NCBI GenBank assembly: GCA_037367355.1
Contig: CM074706.1
Coordinates: forward strand, 1,240,001-1,304,000
Length of the DNA stretch: 64,000 nucleotides
DNA from: Neoscytalidium dimidiatum
Taxonomy: Eukaryota > Ascomycota > Dothideomycetes > Botryosphaeriales > Botryosphaeriaceae
Reading direction: 5' to 3'
The notes below the pieces were generated by a model. It made no database searches, was not told the DNA's origin, and worked only from the letters and a program-made list of their open reading frames with translations. This document shows, piece after piece, positions 11,958-22,897 of the stretch. The position numbers and the translations under genes are program-made. Position 1 is the first letter of the stretch; each line of letters starts with the position of its first letter.

Positions 11958-13274
11958 ATGGCGTCACTAAGCGCAAATGTACACTCGCAATCTCCGAACA
12001 TCTCGGACAAGCTCCCACGTCTGACGCCGCGCAAACCCTCCACACACACCACCGAATCACCCATCCCAGCTCCCGAAACGCCTGAGCTACCGCCGCCCAC
12101 GACGTCTGCAAGCGCTGCCACCAGCAATGGCAACGATGCCTCAAGCGCTCGCTGGACCTTCCGGAAACCGATCCGCCGCATTCTCTCGCCTCAAGACCAC
12201 GAGCTCTTCAAAGCCTCACCGACCTATACCCTCCTCCAAGCCTTCATCTTCACACTCAGCGAAAGCGTGCAGGACACGCCCATCTCCGCCGTCTCCTCGC
12301 AAACGCCGCACCCGACCGTCGCCGGCATCCTCGACATCCTCGACCGTGCCGAAGCCGTCCTGCAGCGGGTACCGGCCGAAGACGCCGGCGGCTCGCGCTT
12401 CGGCAACAAAGCCTTCCGCACCTTCGTCGACGAGGTGACCTCGGAACAAACAGCCTGGCACGACCGGCTGGGCATAACCAACGCGGCGGCGGTGACGGAG
12501 CTGTCGGCCTACCTGTCCAACAGCTTCGGCAACGCGTCGCGCATCGACTACGGCTCGGGCCACGAGCTCAACTTCTTCTGCTGGCTGCTCTGCCTGTACA
12601 ACCTGTCGCTCCTCCCGCGCTCCGCCTTCCCGCAGCTCGTCCTCGTCGTCTTCCCGCGCTACCTGAGGCTCATGCGCGGCATCCAAACCACCTACTACCT
12701 CGAGCCGGCCGGCTCGCACGGCGTGTGGGGCCTCGACGACTACCAGTTCCTGCCGTTCCTGTTCGGCTCGGCGCAGCTGCTGCACCACCGCTACATCCGG
12801 CCCAAGTCGATCCACAGCGCGCTGACGCTCGAGGAGTGCGCGCGCGACTACCTCTACCTCGACCAGGTCGCGTTCGTCAACAGCGTCAAGAACGTCGAGG
12901 GCCTGCGCTGGCACAGCCCCATGCTCGACGACATCAGCGCCGCGCGCAACTGGGCCAAGATCGAGCAGGGCATGCGCAAGATGTTCGTCGCCGAGGTCCT
13001 GGGCAAGCTGCCCGTCATGCAGCACTTCCTGTTCGGCAGCCTCATACCCGCCGTCGAGGAGATGAGCAACGAGGAGCTGCTCGGGTACGAGATCGAGGGC
13101 GAGCCGGACGAGGAGGGCAACGTGATGGTGATGAAGGACGGGGTGAGGCACAAGCACAATCCGAACAGTTGGGGTGACTGCTGCGGGATCAAGGTGCCGA
13201 GCAGCGTGGGCGCGATGCAGGAGATGAAGAAGAGGATGGGCGGAGAGGGTCTGAGGAGGGTGCCGTTTGATTGA
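11958..13274 (+). CDS. rrd2: Serine/threonine protein phosphatase 2A activator, PTPA family, Rrd2-like (438 aa)
   Basis: Single GC-rich exon with ATG at 11958 (MASLSANVHSQSPNIS). Roughly 75 residues of Ser/Thr/Pro-rich, probably disordered sequence precede the PTPA fold. Family signatures run throughout: RIDYGSGHELNFFCWLLCLY, LEPAGSHGVWGLDDYQFLPF, LRWHSPMLDDISAARNW and WGDCCGIKVPS near the C-terminus, which ends in VPFD as in yeast Rrd2. PTPA proteins are peptidyl-prolyl isomerases that activate PP2A-type catalytic subunits in cytosol and nucleus. The spacing of RRILSPQDHELF and SRFGNKAFRTFVDEV, the LRWHSPMLDDIS motif and the -PFD end favour Rrd2 over Rrd1. That assignment rests on remembered similarity, not alignment. 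It is convergent with the glutathione peroxidase 220 bases downstream. Confidence 0.93.
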   Translation: MASLSANVHSQSPNISDKLPRLTPRKPSTHTTESPIPAPETPELPPPTTSASAATSNGNDASSARWTFRKPIRRILSPQDHELFKASPTYTLLQAFIFTLSESVQDTPISAVSSQTPHPTVAGILDILDRAEAVLQRVPAEDAGGSRFGNKAFRTFVDEVTSEQTAWHDRLGITNAAAVTELSAYLSNSFGNASRIDYGSGHELNFFCWLLCLYNLSLLPRSAFPQLVLVVFPRYLRLMRGIQTTYYLEPAGSHGVWGLDDYQFLPFLFGSAQLLHHRYIRPKSIHSALTLEECARDYLYLDQVAFVNSVKNVEGLRWHSPMLDDISAARNWAKIEQGMRKMFVAEVLGKLPVMQHFLFGSLIPAVEEMSNEELLGYEIEGEPDEEGNVMVMKDGVRHKHNPNSWGDCCGIKVPSSVGAMQEMKKRMGGEGLRRVPFD

Positions 13275-13494
13275 TCAAGCATAATCATAAAAGCATAGAC
13301 TCAGCAGAGCGCGAAGACACGCATATTTCACACACGTCCCTATTTGAGAGCGATGATCTAGTGATACTATTTCTTCTTTGGCATTACCACAACGCACGCC
13401 TGGATATCAAATGCTCAATTTCCCCGGGTCATCTTTCCTTCCTCCCCCCTTACCCACCCTTCCATCACAACACTTTCTCCCCCCCAACAAAAGA

Positions 13495-14058
13495 TCACTC
13501 GGGCTTCGGCGCCTTCAACTCCTTCTCGATAGCCTCCTTCAAGCTCTCGGGCTTCGTCGTGCTCGCCCACCTGCCCTTGACCTTGCCGTCCCTGCCGATG
13601 AGGAACTTCTCGAAGTTCCACTTGACGCGCTTCAGGCCCATGAGGCCGGGCTGCTCCTTCTTCAGCCACTCCCACACGGGGTCGGCGTTATCGCCGTTGA
13701 CGTCGACCTTGCCGAGCACGGGGAACGTGACGCCGTAGTTGACCTGGCAGAAGGACTGGATCTCGTCGTTGGAGCCCGGGTCCTGGCCGCCGAACTGGTT
13801 GCAGGGGAAGCCGATGATGACGAAGTCGTCCGGGTGCGCGCCGTGCACCTCCTTGTACAGGGCCTCGAGCCCCGCGAACTGCGGCGTGAAGCCGCACTTG
13901 CTGGCCGTGTTGACGACGAGGACGACTTTGCCCTTGAGGGAGGCGAGGTCGTAGGGCTGGCCCTTCTCTGCAGAGGCGCGAAAGAAAAGCAAGAGGTTAG
14001 CTTTTTTTTTTTTTTTTTGCGGTTATGTTTTGGGGGGTGAAACGGAGGGATGTATGCG

Positions 14059-14091
<33 letters not shown>

Positions 14092-14468
14092 GGGCAGGAA
14101 GAGTGGAGGGGAGGGGGCATAGAGGCAGATTCGTGGTGGCGAACGGCAACGGGCCCGGCCGACTCCGCGAGAAGGAGGGTTTTAAGGTTTATGGAGGGTT
14201 TTTGTTTAGAGTTCTCGCATCCGCCGGTGTCGCGAGGCGCCGGATCCGAGATGGAGTTTATGTGGTAGGTGTCTGAGACACTGCGTGCAGCGCGCGTGGG
14301 CGAGGGTGTCTGGGAAGGTTTGCGTACGCATGTTCGTCCTGTCGCAGAGCTAGGCGGCAGCTCGCCGCCGCATGCGCAGTTCGCGCGCGGGAGATAGAAA
14401 GTCAAAGAACAAGGGAAGGACTTACTGTCGAGGGGCTTGAAGTCGTAGAAGCTGGTAGCGGACGCCAT
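13495..14468 (-). CDS. Glutathione peroxidase-like thiol peroxidase (Hyr1/Gpx3 type, 171 aa)
   Basis: Two exons on the minus strand: 14468-14426 and 13967-13495, with a 458-base intron between them, unusually long for this window. The GTAAGT donor and CTGCAG acceptor join in phase to give FYDFKPLDKKGQPYDLASLK. Expected catalytic residues are present: peroxidatic Cys39 (NTASKCGFTPQF), Gln76 (FGGQDPG), Trp131-Asn132 (VKWNFEKFLIG) and resolving Cys88. It uses Cys, not selenocysteine. The family reduces hydroperoxides with thioredoxin and in yeast also relays peroxide signals to Yap1. The frame continues open upstream to an ATG at 14831, which could add a 121-residue mitochondrial leader (separate entry). 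The intron carries a poly-T tract (14002-14018) and a TG repeat (14060-14089). Confidence 0.92.
14060..14089. repeat. TG dinucleotide microsatellite in the peroxidase intron
   Basis: About 15 uninterrupted TG units inside the long intron of the peroxidase gene, 42 bases from a 17-base poly-T tract. Confidence 0.95.
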
Positions 14469-14505
14469 TGTTCTGGTTGAGGTGTGGAGGAAGTGCGCTG
14501 GTGTG

Positions 14506-14526
14506 TTGTTGTTGTTGTTGTTGTTG
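14506..14526. repeat. GTT trinucleotide microsatellite
   Basis: Seven GTT units; on the minus strand they read as the Asn run of the putative peroxidase leader. Confidence 0.9.
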
Positions 14527-14681
14527 CGATTGGCGGGAGAAGTTGTGCGAGTGTTGTTCGTGGCGGCAGTCAGCAATGGCGGGGTCGACGCGGCTATTCG
14601 GGGAGCAACGGTGGCGAGAGGACGAGGAGAAGAAGAAAATGCCGACGACAGGAGGGCAGGGCCTTTTGTAACAGGAGACAA

Positions 14682-14704
14682 TGCAGCAGCAGCAGCAGCA
14701 GCAG
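14682..14704. repeat. GCA trinucleotide microsatellite
   Basis: About seven GCA units; on the minus strand they fall in the Ala run of the putative peroxidase leader. Trinucleotide length keeps the frame open. Confidence 0.9.
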
Positions 14705-14831
14705 CTTGGATGCTTATAGGCAAGTGCCCCGCCGTCGTCGAACGAGGAACGAGTCGCAATAGCGCCGGCATACGGGGCGGACGGACGGACGAACCACCGC
14801 AGCGCGCAGTAACGGAGGACGAGACGAACAC

Positions 14832-16024
14832 GTCTATTCTGCTTGCACAGCCTCGCCGCTCAGGAGGATGAAGTGATCCCAGGCGTGATAACTAATCCGC
14901 TTCCGCGGTTTGGTGACGATGCGCTTGCTGTTTTGGAAAGAGCAGTGGAACCAGAGCTGCGCGGGATTATGTGAGTGTTGAAGATCTGGGCCTCCACCCC
15001 TCTCGTGGCGGACTCGGATCTTGGCCCTTCCGCCGCCATCCGTGCGCTGGCCAGGTGCCAGAAAAGGCGCGAGCTTGCGATGCGAGGAGCTACGGCCGTG
15101 AGAGCGCGATAGAGGAGCCCGCAAGAGGCGCCTGCTCAGGCTCGCTTCGCCCAGCGATCGCCAGCCCACTTTCTCGCGCTGACGTGACCGATCGCAGAGG
15201 ACGCATGTGACAATGTGAACGCTGCCCAAGGCATCGAAGGAGAATTACCCCGCAACACCACGCCGCCCTCTCAAGTATCAACTCACTCTCTCCAGTACGG
15301 TAATGGAGAATACCAAAGCGTTTTGAGACCAAGTTTTTTTTTTTTTTCTTTTCTGTATCATCGTAATCTAAATCCAACAAACGAAAATCATCGCAACAAG
15401 TGAAAAAAAAAAAAAACCAACAACAGTAACTAAAGCTAAATGGTGCCAAACGCAGTCTATCAATCCGTACAACCCCTCCGCCGGTGCCACTGAGATGGCC
15501 CCGACAAGCTGCCACGCAGCAATGTCGGGGGTTACCCATCTCTGCACGCAGGTCAATCCTCAACTCCAAAGTCCTCTAATAAAAAAACAGTCTCTAAAAT
15601 CCTGGACGCGACCTGTGGGTTGGGTTGTCTCCTCGGCCAGTAGTTACGCTCGCCGCCCTCCTGGGCGACAATGCCGTATACCTGATTTGATTTGAGTTGT
15701 TGAGTCGACTGTTGATGTGCCTACTGGGGAATGGGTTGTCCATCCTGGAAGCTGGCCCTGTGGATAGCAAGTCCTTGGAAGTGGGATCATTCCTTGGGTA
15801 CAAGTCCATGGTACGGTCCGGTGGTAAATGTGGCCATATTCCTCTGGGCAGTAGGCTCACTCAATGAAAGCGCATGGCGAAGCCATGCTTCCTGGGAATA
15901 CATCCGGAAATCCTAGGAACAAATGTCGTCGATGAAGACTGCGATGTGCGTTAGATAAGAAAAATGTGTGGAACGAGTGTTACAAGGCTTACGAATCCGT
16001 AAAGTGTTGGTGCGAGTTGTTCAT
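14832..16024. other. Intergenic region, peroxidase promoter and zinc-finger gene 3' end
   Basis: The left part is the GC-rich promoter of the peroxidase; the right part is the 3' region of the zinc-finger gene. It has poly-T and poly-A tracts near 15334-15347 and 15402-15414. No gene is supported. Confidence 0.5.
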
Positions 16025-17786
16025 TCAGCCCATCTCGGTGAGCTGGGCCACGATCTTCTGGAGGGCAGTGGCGTCCTCAATGAGCTGTTGATGACCCTCG
16101 GCATCCTTGGGCTCGTTCAGGTTGCGAAGCCGCTGCTGGAGAACAGCCATGCGCTCAGCCCAGGCCTGGCGGAGGCGCTCCTTCTCCTGGTCCCGCTGGC
16201 GGGCAGTGTTGGCTTGCTTGATCTGTGCAGCCGTCCTCTGGCGCTTGTCCGCCAGCTCAGTGGTGCCGGTGGACTTGCGCTTGCGGCTGGCAGGCCTCTT
16301 AGCAGACTGGCTGCGAGGAGAACTAGGCTCCGTCTGGGTAGCCGGGCTGGTGTAGTCATGCACGCGCTTCATATGGTCGTACAGATTGTAGCGACGGGGG
16401 AAACCGTTGCCAGGAATGGCCCGTTCACAGTCCGGGTAAGCGCAGAGGTGCGGCTTCGAGCCGTGTCCATGCATGCCGTGAGCCTCACGCTCGTGGCGGA
16501 GGAGACACGCAGTGGAGGAGAACTCGACGTTGAGGCAAGAGGGGTTCTTGCAACGGAAGGGTTTCAGGTGCGAGTCGACGTACTTGTCGTAGTTGCACTT
16601 GAGCTTGGTAGCCTTGTGCTGGCAGTTGGCCTGACCTTCAAATGGGCAGTGGTACATCTCATCCGCTTGCGGCTGTGCTTGGTACAAAGGGTGAGTGCGG
16701 GCCAACTTGACCTCGGCCTCTTCACTAGACTTGCGAGCGGCATCTTGATCGTGTTCATCCTCTTCGTCATGGGCCTTCATCGCAGAGGGCTGCACAGTTG
16801 CCGATTCCATCATGCTCTCAGAACTGTACAGGACATTAGCATACCGTGATACGCCATAGGGTGAGAGTACAAACGTAGTCATGGGCATGAAGTTCTGCTC
16901 CTCGCCGTACTCCGAACCGCCATGAAACATGGGGAACTGCGAAGTCATGACGGTAGAGGCAGGGGAAAGGACTTCAGAGCCCTCAAAACGGGGCTTCGAA
17001 TCAGACTGCTGCAGGGTGGGACGTTGTACGTCAGCCGGCGCTGCTGTGGCAGAGAGACGTTCGAAGGGAGACTGTACCCTCCTCTGCTCGCCCATATTTT
17101 GGGAGTTGCTGATCATACTGTCGATGCCGTATGACGGGTACTGTGCGAAGTAGGGCTGCTGCACGGCACGGCTGGGGTAGCTGTTCTGACGCTGAAGGAA
17201 GGTCGAAGGGGCATCAATCGAACCCGATACGAAGGGCGCACTGTAGCTCTGAGACTCGTTGCCCCATTGGCTCTGCATTGGTGCCCTAAAAGTGAAGTCG
17301 GTCGGCGACGTGACCTGACCGTTGTTGAAATTAGTGAAATCAGACATCTTGAAGTTGCTCTCTCCGTTATCCGATCCAGCGGTGGGAGGCAACATCATGT
17401 TGCCCATCTCAGACTGGGTTCCGTGGAAGGTTCCGTGGCTCTCGACACTCAGGGTCGGCGAGTAGATGTGTGATCCAACAAAGGGCTCCATGATTTGGCT
17501 CCTGGCATCCTGGGGCACTTGGTAGTTCTCATTCTTCTTGCCGCGTCTGCCAGTGTCAGGCTGGCTCATATATGCGCTATCATCCATGGAGGACGAGATC
17601 GATGCATCATCATCCTTGGGAAAGTGAAGGAAGTTCCGGGCCATGTTGGACAAGTCCTCCTGGCCAAAGGAAAAGAGATCGCTTCCAGTGTAGGGGGTCC
17701 CTGACACTGATTGGGTCCACAGAGCAACGTCCACTGGGGCAGTCAAAGAAAACTCTCCGGGCGCGGAGTCGCACTCAGAATATTCA
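16025..17786 (-). CDS. C2H2 zinc-finger transcription factor, main 3' exon (586 codons, 5' exon unresolved)
   Basis: The frame enters from a CCCACCAG acceptor at 17788-17787 preceded by a CACTAAC branch site, so the protein starts in an upstream exon ending in phase 2. I could not place that exon. The first in-frame ATG in this exon is at 17644. About 350 residues of Ser/Gln/Asn/Pro-rich sequence suggest an activation region. An acidic patch (AHDEEDEHDQDAARK) precedes the finger region at nt 16654-16358. There the spacing is atypical, with Cys pairs CPFEGQANC, CKNPSC and CAYPDC matched to RHEREAH and DHMKRVH. A basic stretch (KRPASRKRKS) likely serves nuclear import. The last 60 residues form a Gln/Arg-rich coiled coil. 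The finger block matches a conserved uncharacterised Pezizomycotina C2H2 family. Targets are unknown. Confidence 0.85.
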
Positions 17787-20700
17787 CTGGTGGGGAACGT
17801 TAGTGTGCGCAAAAGGGAGAGGCAATGTACGAAGTGGAAAGAACAAAAACGTAGGACGAGAACAGAAAAAAAAAACAAATTGCCATGTTAGTATGCCGGG
17901 AGCCGGAAGAACCTATTGGTTCGTTAGTAAGGTGATTTTTACGAAGGAGGAGATGGGGTTCAGAACAAACCAGTTGATCAGTTGTTGTCATGTAGTCGGA
18001 TCCAGGACATCGTTGTCAAAGAGAGCCACAATTGTGAGCAAAATGAATCCGGTAAGGCGGGGCACCAGGGAAGTTCAGGGTTAATGGAGTATAATGAATG
18101 GGGGTTATGTCGGTAAATCCAGGCATCAGAGCATTCCAGAATCATCCATTGCATTGGGCATATATTGTGATAATCACATCACGGGTAAGAACTTTGATTA
18201 GCACGCAACAAGTTAGTCTACACTCGAACAATGTCGTAGAGGTGGGTGGTTTATGAGAAGGCAGCGTCAGCCTGTCGGTACGTACTAGTGAGGCCAGTAG
18301 GCCATTCCAAATATTGTGCGAGTCCGCGGCAAATCCTGTGATCATGGCCAAAGGGGAAAACGCTGAATATTGAAAAGAAATCCGACGAAGAGAACGAAAT
18401 CCAAGGGTACGACCATCATTGGAATATCCTCTGCGGGTGCAGAATACGTAAATGACATCTTCGGGATCAAGTCCTCATTGCAGATGTAATTTGTCGTCCG
18501 CGTCGAAGTAATCCGATGACCCCCGCTCAACCGCAGGGACTGTCGATCGTTACCAGACAGGCCAGAACGTTTGTCGATTTACGTCTACGATCCTGGGGCA
18601 GATATCCATGGCAGTATCCTGGGAGCAGCCCATTTGCAATTCCGGCACGTGTTGGATAATAATGTCGAACAGTGCCAGCGGCAGTGAGCCCTGTGAGTAC
18701 ACAGAACTTCATTTGTTACTGTGTAAGCTCATGGAGCTGTTGTCGAATGTAGATCAAGCTGCGCATCGCCTGAGCTGGCCTGACAGCCAGAAGTTGGCGC
18801 GAATACGCTCTGACGTCATAAGACGAGTAAGCGATACAATCCGGCTGAAGTCCTGGGCGGGAAAAAAAATCCTGATGGCCAAAAATATTCCAGTCCAGTA
18901 GAGGGAAAGTTTCCATTTCAATTGGGCAGATCCTTCCATTGAGGCGGTTCCGGCAGAACTTCCTGTGGCTGGCTATACAAACCTTCTATGGCAAATAAAA
19001 AAAAAAAAAACCAACTAAAAGCATTATTTTGTACAATACGGTGCGATTCCATGAGTGGAAAATAAAACAAAGTGCTGGGAGAGGGACCGGCTGGGAAGTA
19101 CCTGGTGTGGGATCCTCGTTCGCGGCTGCGATTTTGCATTATGAGAGAAGCAGGCGATGGCACTCGCTGCTGGATCCAATCTTTCTTGTGCTGGAATCTT
19201 GTGTTTTTTTTCTTGCTCCTTAACGGGCGAATGGGGAAATTGTGCAGTGCTTTTTGGCAGCAGCGCGCAAAAGCGGGATTTTGGGTGAGAAGAGTGAGAA
19301 AAGTGAGGGAGGAAAGCAGACGAGCGGCAGGCGGGGTGCGGTCGGTAAAAAAGGCGCGCAGCAAGCAGGCTGGGAGCTGGGACGCACTGGTGCGCTGGTC
19401 ATGCGGCGGTGGGGCCAACGTGTGCGCGGCAGGGATGGTGCAGTAGGCAGAGCAGCCAGATTGGCTGAGGGAGGCGCCGCAGTTAAAAAGAACAAGCGCC
19501 TGGTCGAGCAGCGGGAGGGCGCGGGTCGGTGAGAGATTAGTGTGCGCCGCCATGTGCGCCAGGATTGCGCCTGTCACACTGCCGGCCACCGGTGCGTCCT
19601 CGTTTACGGCCAATTGACGTGTCCAAGCGCCAAAAGCAATCCGACGTCAACCTGCTGCGCCCTCGGCTCAACCCCTTCGACTCGTTTCCAGAGCTGCCCG
19701 CAACTGGACTCATCCCGGCTTGATTTCCGGCTGGATGCACCCGCGGCCACACGCGTCTCAGCACGCGCAACGCACGGCCAGCGCAATTCGCATCCTTGCC
19801 GTGCGGCATTTGCAAGACCCTGCGCCGATCGAGCCTTTTAGATTGGCTTTCCATGACTTCGCCCGTAACCTTTGCTGAAAACTATCGAGACGCGTATCGC
19901 ACCGTATGGAAATTCCCTGCGCGAAGGGGAACGGATCGCCGTGCGAAGCTCCAGCATACTCGGTAGATCTCCTCTCACCAGCTGCCTTGTGCCTGCTGGA
20001 CCCTCCCGGGTGGGCGGGGTGAGACGAGCCTCGCAGCGCGTGTTATTCCCGACGCCCACTCGCCCACGCCTGCAGTTACACGACATGATTGCGCCCAAAA
20101 ACCGTGACTTTGGCACCGTTCTCCTCACCGGTCATCACGAGAGACCAGTGTGACCCGCACAAGGCTCTGAGAAGATGGGTTGATGTCGAGAAAGAGGACC
20201 CATACTCGCGGACGTGATAGCGCGCGCGGAAACGGTGGCAGGGAACCAATCCGCGCAGGCCGAATGGCCGGGGTGGAGGACCGAGCAGCTTACTTCCAGG
20301 TTTCTTGCTCCTCTCTGAGAAGCTTTGGAAGACTCGCTGTTGGAAAAGACCGAGCATGAGCTAAGCAGTAAAGTTGGTGGCGAGACGGGATGCGAAGGAG
20401 AAGGGGAGCGGACGCGGAATTGAGGCTATGAAGGATCCGCAGGCCATTCGTCGCACTATCGGCTTGGTGTTGATCTCCATGAGGACTCAGGAACAATCTC
20501 AGCGCTCTGAATGGCAGGAGGTTACGGCCTCGGAGGGGGTGTCCAGCATCCCCGCGAGCCGTAAGCTTTCTCGAAGCGTTCCTGACGGAGCCACGCCGGG
20601 TCTGGTTGCACGCGTGCAGCCACAGACGGCGCCGTTGATCATAGCCGCATCGCGCAATGCCGCTGAGCTGGCCGTCGCATAACAGGGCTGATTTCCGTAC

Positions 20701-21484
20701 GCGGACGCTTCGATTCGCACATCACCGATAGAGGGGGTGCAAAGTTTGGTTCATCGGCATCGTATCCTTCGATCTACAGGAGTCCGGCGAGGATGATCCT
20801 GCAGCGCTGAATCAGTTTCATCACGGGTGGTGAATGCTCCGTCTCTGTTGCGCACGAGTCGTGAGCGAAGCCGTTGCGCGAAGAGGGAAGTGAGCAGCGG
20901 AGGGCGGGAAATTGCCAAGGCCGGACGTCCCTCCGCGGCCGCCGACTCGGACGCTCAAGTCGCTGATGCCCAACGTCACCGGGTTGTTCATCCAAGGCGG
21001 CCGCGGACGCGACGGAGGGGCCCCCCAACTTTGTATATTTTTTTGCGCCGCTGCTGTCCGCCATGAGGGACGGGCGCGTTGCAGCGCGCCGAGTCCTCAT
21101 CAAAGGGAGGCACGCACGCAATGCTGTTGATGAGCTGGCGCTTTGCTCCTGGCCATCGCGTCTCCTGCAGCGATCGGCATAATCAGCCTCGGGAAGAGAT
21201 CGAGCGACGGTGCAGCTCTGGGGATGAGCTCGGCAGGTGGAGAAGAGGAGAGGCCGCTGGGAGAAGAGAGCGCGCAGCACGAGTGGGTATTCTTCGGAGT
21301 GTCTCCGTAGCTCGAGGTCCTGCGGCCCACGGCCCACGGCCCACGGCTCACGTCCCTCGAATGCCAGCGCCGCGGGCCAAGGCCGCGGCACAAACGCGCC
21401 TCTCGCTTGGCCGGCGCGCTACGTAGCTCCCCGGATCCGCAAAGTGAACAGACGTCAGTTCAGCTCTACATCCCACCACCCGCC
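17787..21484. other. Long intergenic region upstream of the zinc-finger gene and Use1
   Basis: About 3.7 kb without a supported gene. Near 17787-18100 the minus strand carries several CTAAC-type branch sites and AG acceptors, so spliced 5' leader or a small first coding exon of the zinc-finger gene lies here. From about 19.2 kb to 21.5 kb the sequence is GC-rich and may hold promoter elements of Use1. A frame of 231 codons on the minus strand (18918-19613) has low-complexity, non-protein-like composition. Confidence 0.5.
21323..21351. repeat. Tandem GGCCCAC heptamer, about four copies
   Basis: Three exact and one imperfect copy of a 7-base unit lie about 135 bases upstream of the Use1 start codon. 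Confidence 0.8.
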
Positions 21485-22451
21485 ATGGCAGGGACACAGG
21501 CGCTCCCCGCGCACCAGCCCGACCCCACCCAGATCAGCCTCACACGCTTGCTGGACCGTCTGCAGCGCGCTCTGCTCTCGCCAGACGCCGACTCGAAGCT
21601 GCGAACATCCAGCTTCGAGCGCACCAAAGTCGGCGCTGTAGGTATTCCAGCCGTGTCCCTAAGCCTCTGCTGCAGCCGTATTAAGATATGCCCCGCTTCA
21701 GAACCTTGAATATGCCCGCTCGCTGCTCCTGCGCCTCGAGCATGATACGGCTGCCATCAGAATCCAGTCGCGCAAGCAGGCCCAGCAAGCCGACCTGCAG
21801 GCGAAGCGTGACCTCATCAAGCAGCTGAACCAGCGCCTGTTCGAGCTCAACCAGCTCGACGACTCCGAGACTGACGACTCCACCTCTTCGGACGATGACG
21901 ATGACGCCCCCAGCTATGCACCCGCACAGCGTAATGCCTCGGACGGCCTGAACGTCGAGCACAAGCCTGGAAACCAGGCGCTGCAGGACGCCGCTGAGAC
22001 CGTCACATCCTCACTTCGCTCTCGCCGCCAACAAGCCGATCCCAAGAGCGCTGAGTCGTTTGCCACCGCGACTGGATCGTCGCTGTTTTCCGGCTCCAAG
22101 AATCCAGCCGCCGATCCCACGTTGCAGAAGTCGGAGAAGCTGATGTCACATAACCGCGCTGAGCAAGAGACCCTGACAAGCTCTCTCCTGGAGATGGCAC
22201 AGCTGTTGAAGCAACAGTCGATGCAGTTCGGCAGCTCACTGGAAGCCGAGAAGGAAATCTTAGAGCGGGCGGGCAAGGGCCTGGATACCAGCGCACAGGG
22301 AATGGAGGCCGCAGGACAGAGGATGGGTACGTTGAGAAGGATGACCGAAGGCAAGGGCTGGTGGGCGAGAGTCAGGCTCTATGGCATAATTGGGGCGCTA
22401 TGGGTGGCGTGCCTCCTCATCATGTTCGTTATGCCGAAGCTGAGGTTCTGA
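21485..22451 (+). CDS. use1: Use1-type SNARE of Golgi-to-ER retrograde transport (300 aa)
   Basis: Two exons: 21485-21637 and 21702-22451, separated by a 64-base intron (GTAGGT donor, TTCAG acceptor, phase 0). The protein starts MAGTQALPAHQPDPTQ. Helical N-terminal half (LTRLLDRLQRALLSPD, LEYARSLLLRLEHDT), then an acidic Ser/Asp stretch (SETDDSTSSDDDDDAP). A SNARE-like helix follows from about residue 190 (LMSHNRAEQETLTSSLLEMA) to 265. A C-terminal hydrophobic anchor (YGIIGALWVACLLIMFVMP) ends five residues before the stop. This tail-anchored layout and length fit Use1, which acts with Ufe1, Sec20 and Sec22 in fusion of COPI vesicles with the ER. It is convergent with the COPI subunit gene 446 bases away, a functionally matching neighbour. 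Confidence 0.85.
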
Positions 22452-22897
22452 GGGCTCCGTTCGCGTGAACAAACGAAGGATGGAAGGATGGAGTACGGCG
22501 CAAAGTCCGCATCAGGCCATCGCATGCTTGGATAACGATTACGGGACCGCAGTAACTGTGTGGCGAGACGAAGAAGTGGGCTGGGCGAAAGCTATAGCCC
22601 CAGGTCATCCACATTTCTTGATCACATGGACTATCGTCAACAAGGCAAAACATGATTAGCAATGATAATAATAGTAGCCCACAACCGAGGGGCGTTTCGA
22701 TTTCGGTGGATATATGCCATTCTATCATGCACGAGCCTCCTTTGTCTCGGTCTTCCGCGAAGCCTCCTCGCGCACCTCACACCCCCGCCCTAAGAGTCGG
22801 TCCCGCTTCCCCTATCTCAAATATATCACATTGAAGCTCTTTTTGGTCGCTCGTATTCGGGAGATTCTCACGTCTCTTCTCGGCACGCAATAAACGC
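22452..22897. other. Convergent intergenic region of Use1 and epsilon-COP
   Basis: Contains the two 3' ends. No coding sequence is seen. Confidence 0.5.

Larger units (their letters stand above)
14469..14831 (-). other. In-frame N-terminal extension of the peroxidase, candidate mitochondrial presequence
   Basis: Upstream of the cytosolic start at 14468 the minus-strand frame stays open for 121 codons to an ATG at 14831, with a second ATG at 14771 (MPALLRLVPRSTTAG). The extension is rich in Arg, Ser and Ala and almost free of acidic residues. It ends in HFLHTSTRTMASATS, which resembles a matrix-protease cleavage region before the mature peroxidase. It includes Ala and Asn runs encoded by microsatellites. 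Alternative starts could give mitochondrial and cytosolic forms. A plain 5' untranslated leader is the alternative. Confidence 0.5.

Noticed and set aside
12216..13157. Long antisense open frame (313 codons) over the PTPA gene
   Set aside because: Composition (Val/Ala/Glu/Arg-rich repetitive) is that of the reverse strand of a GC-rich gene; no motif.
18918..19613. 231-codon minus-strand frame
   Set aside because: Low-complexity, basic and phenylalanine-run sequence with no domain, in GC-rich promoter DNA.
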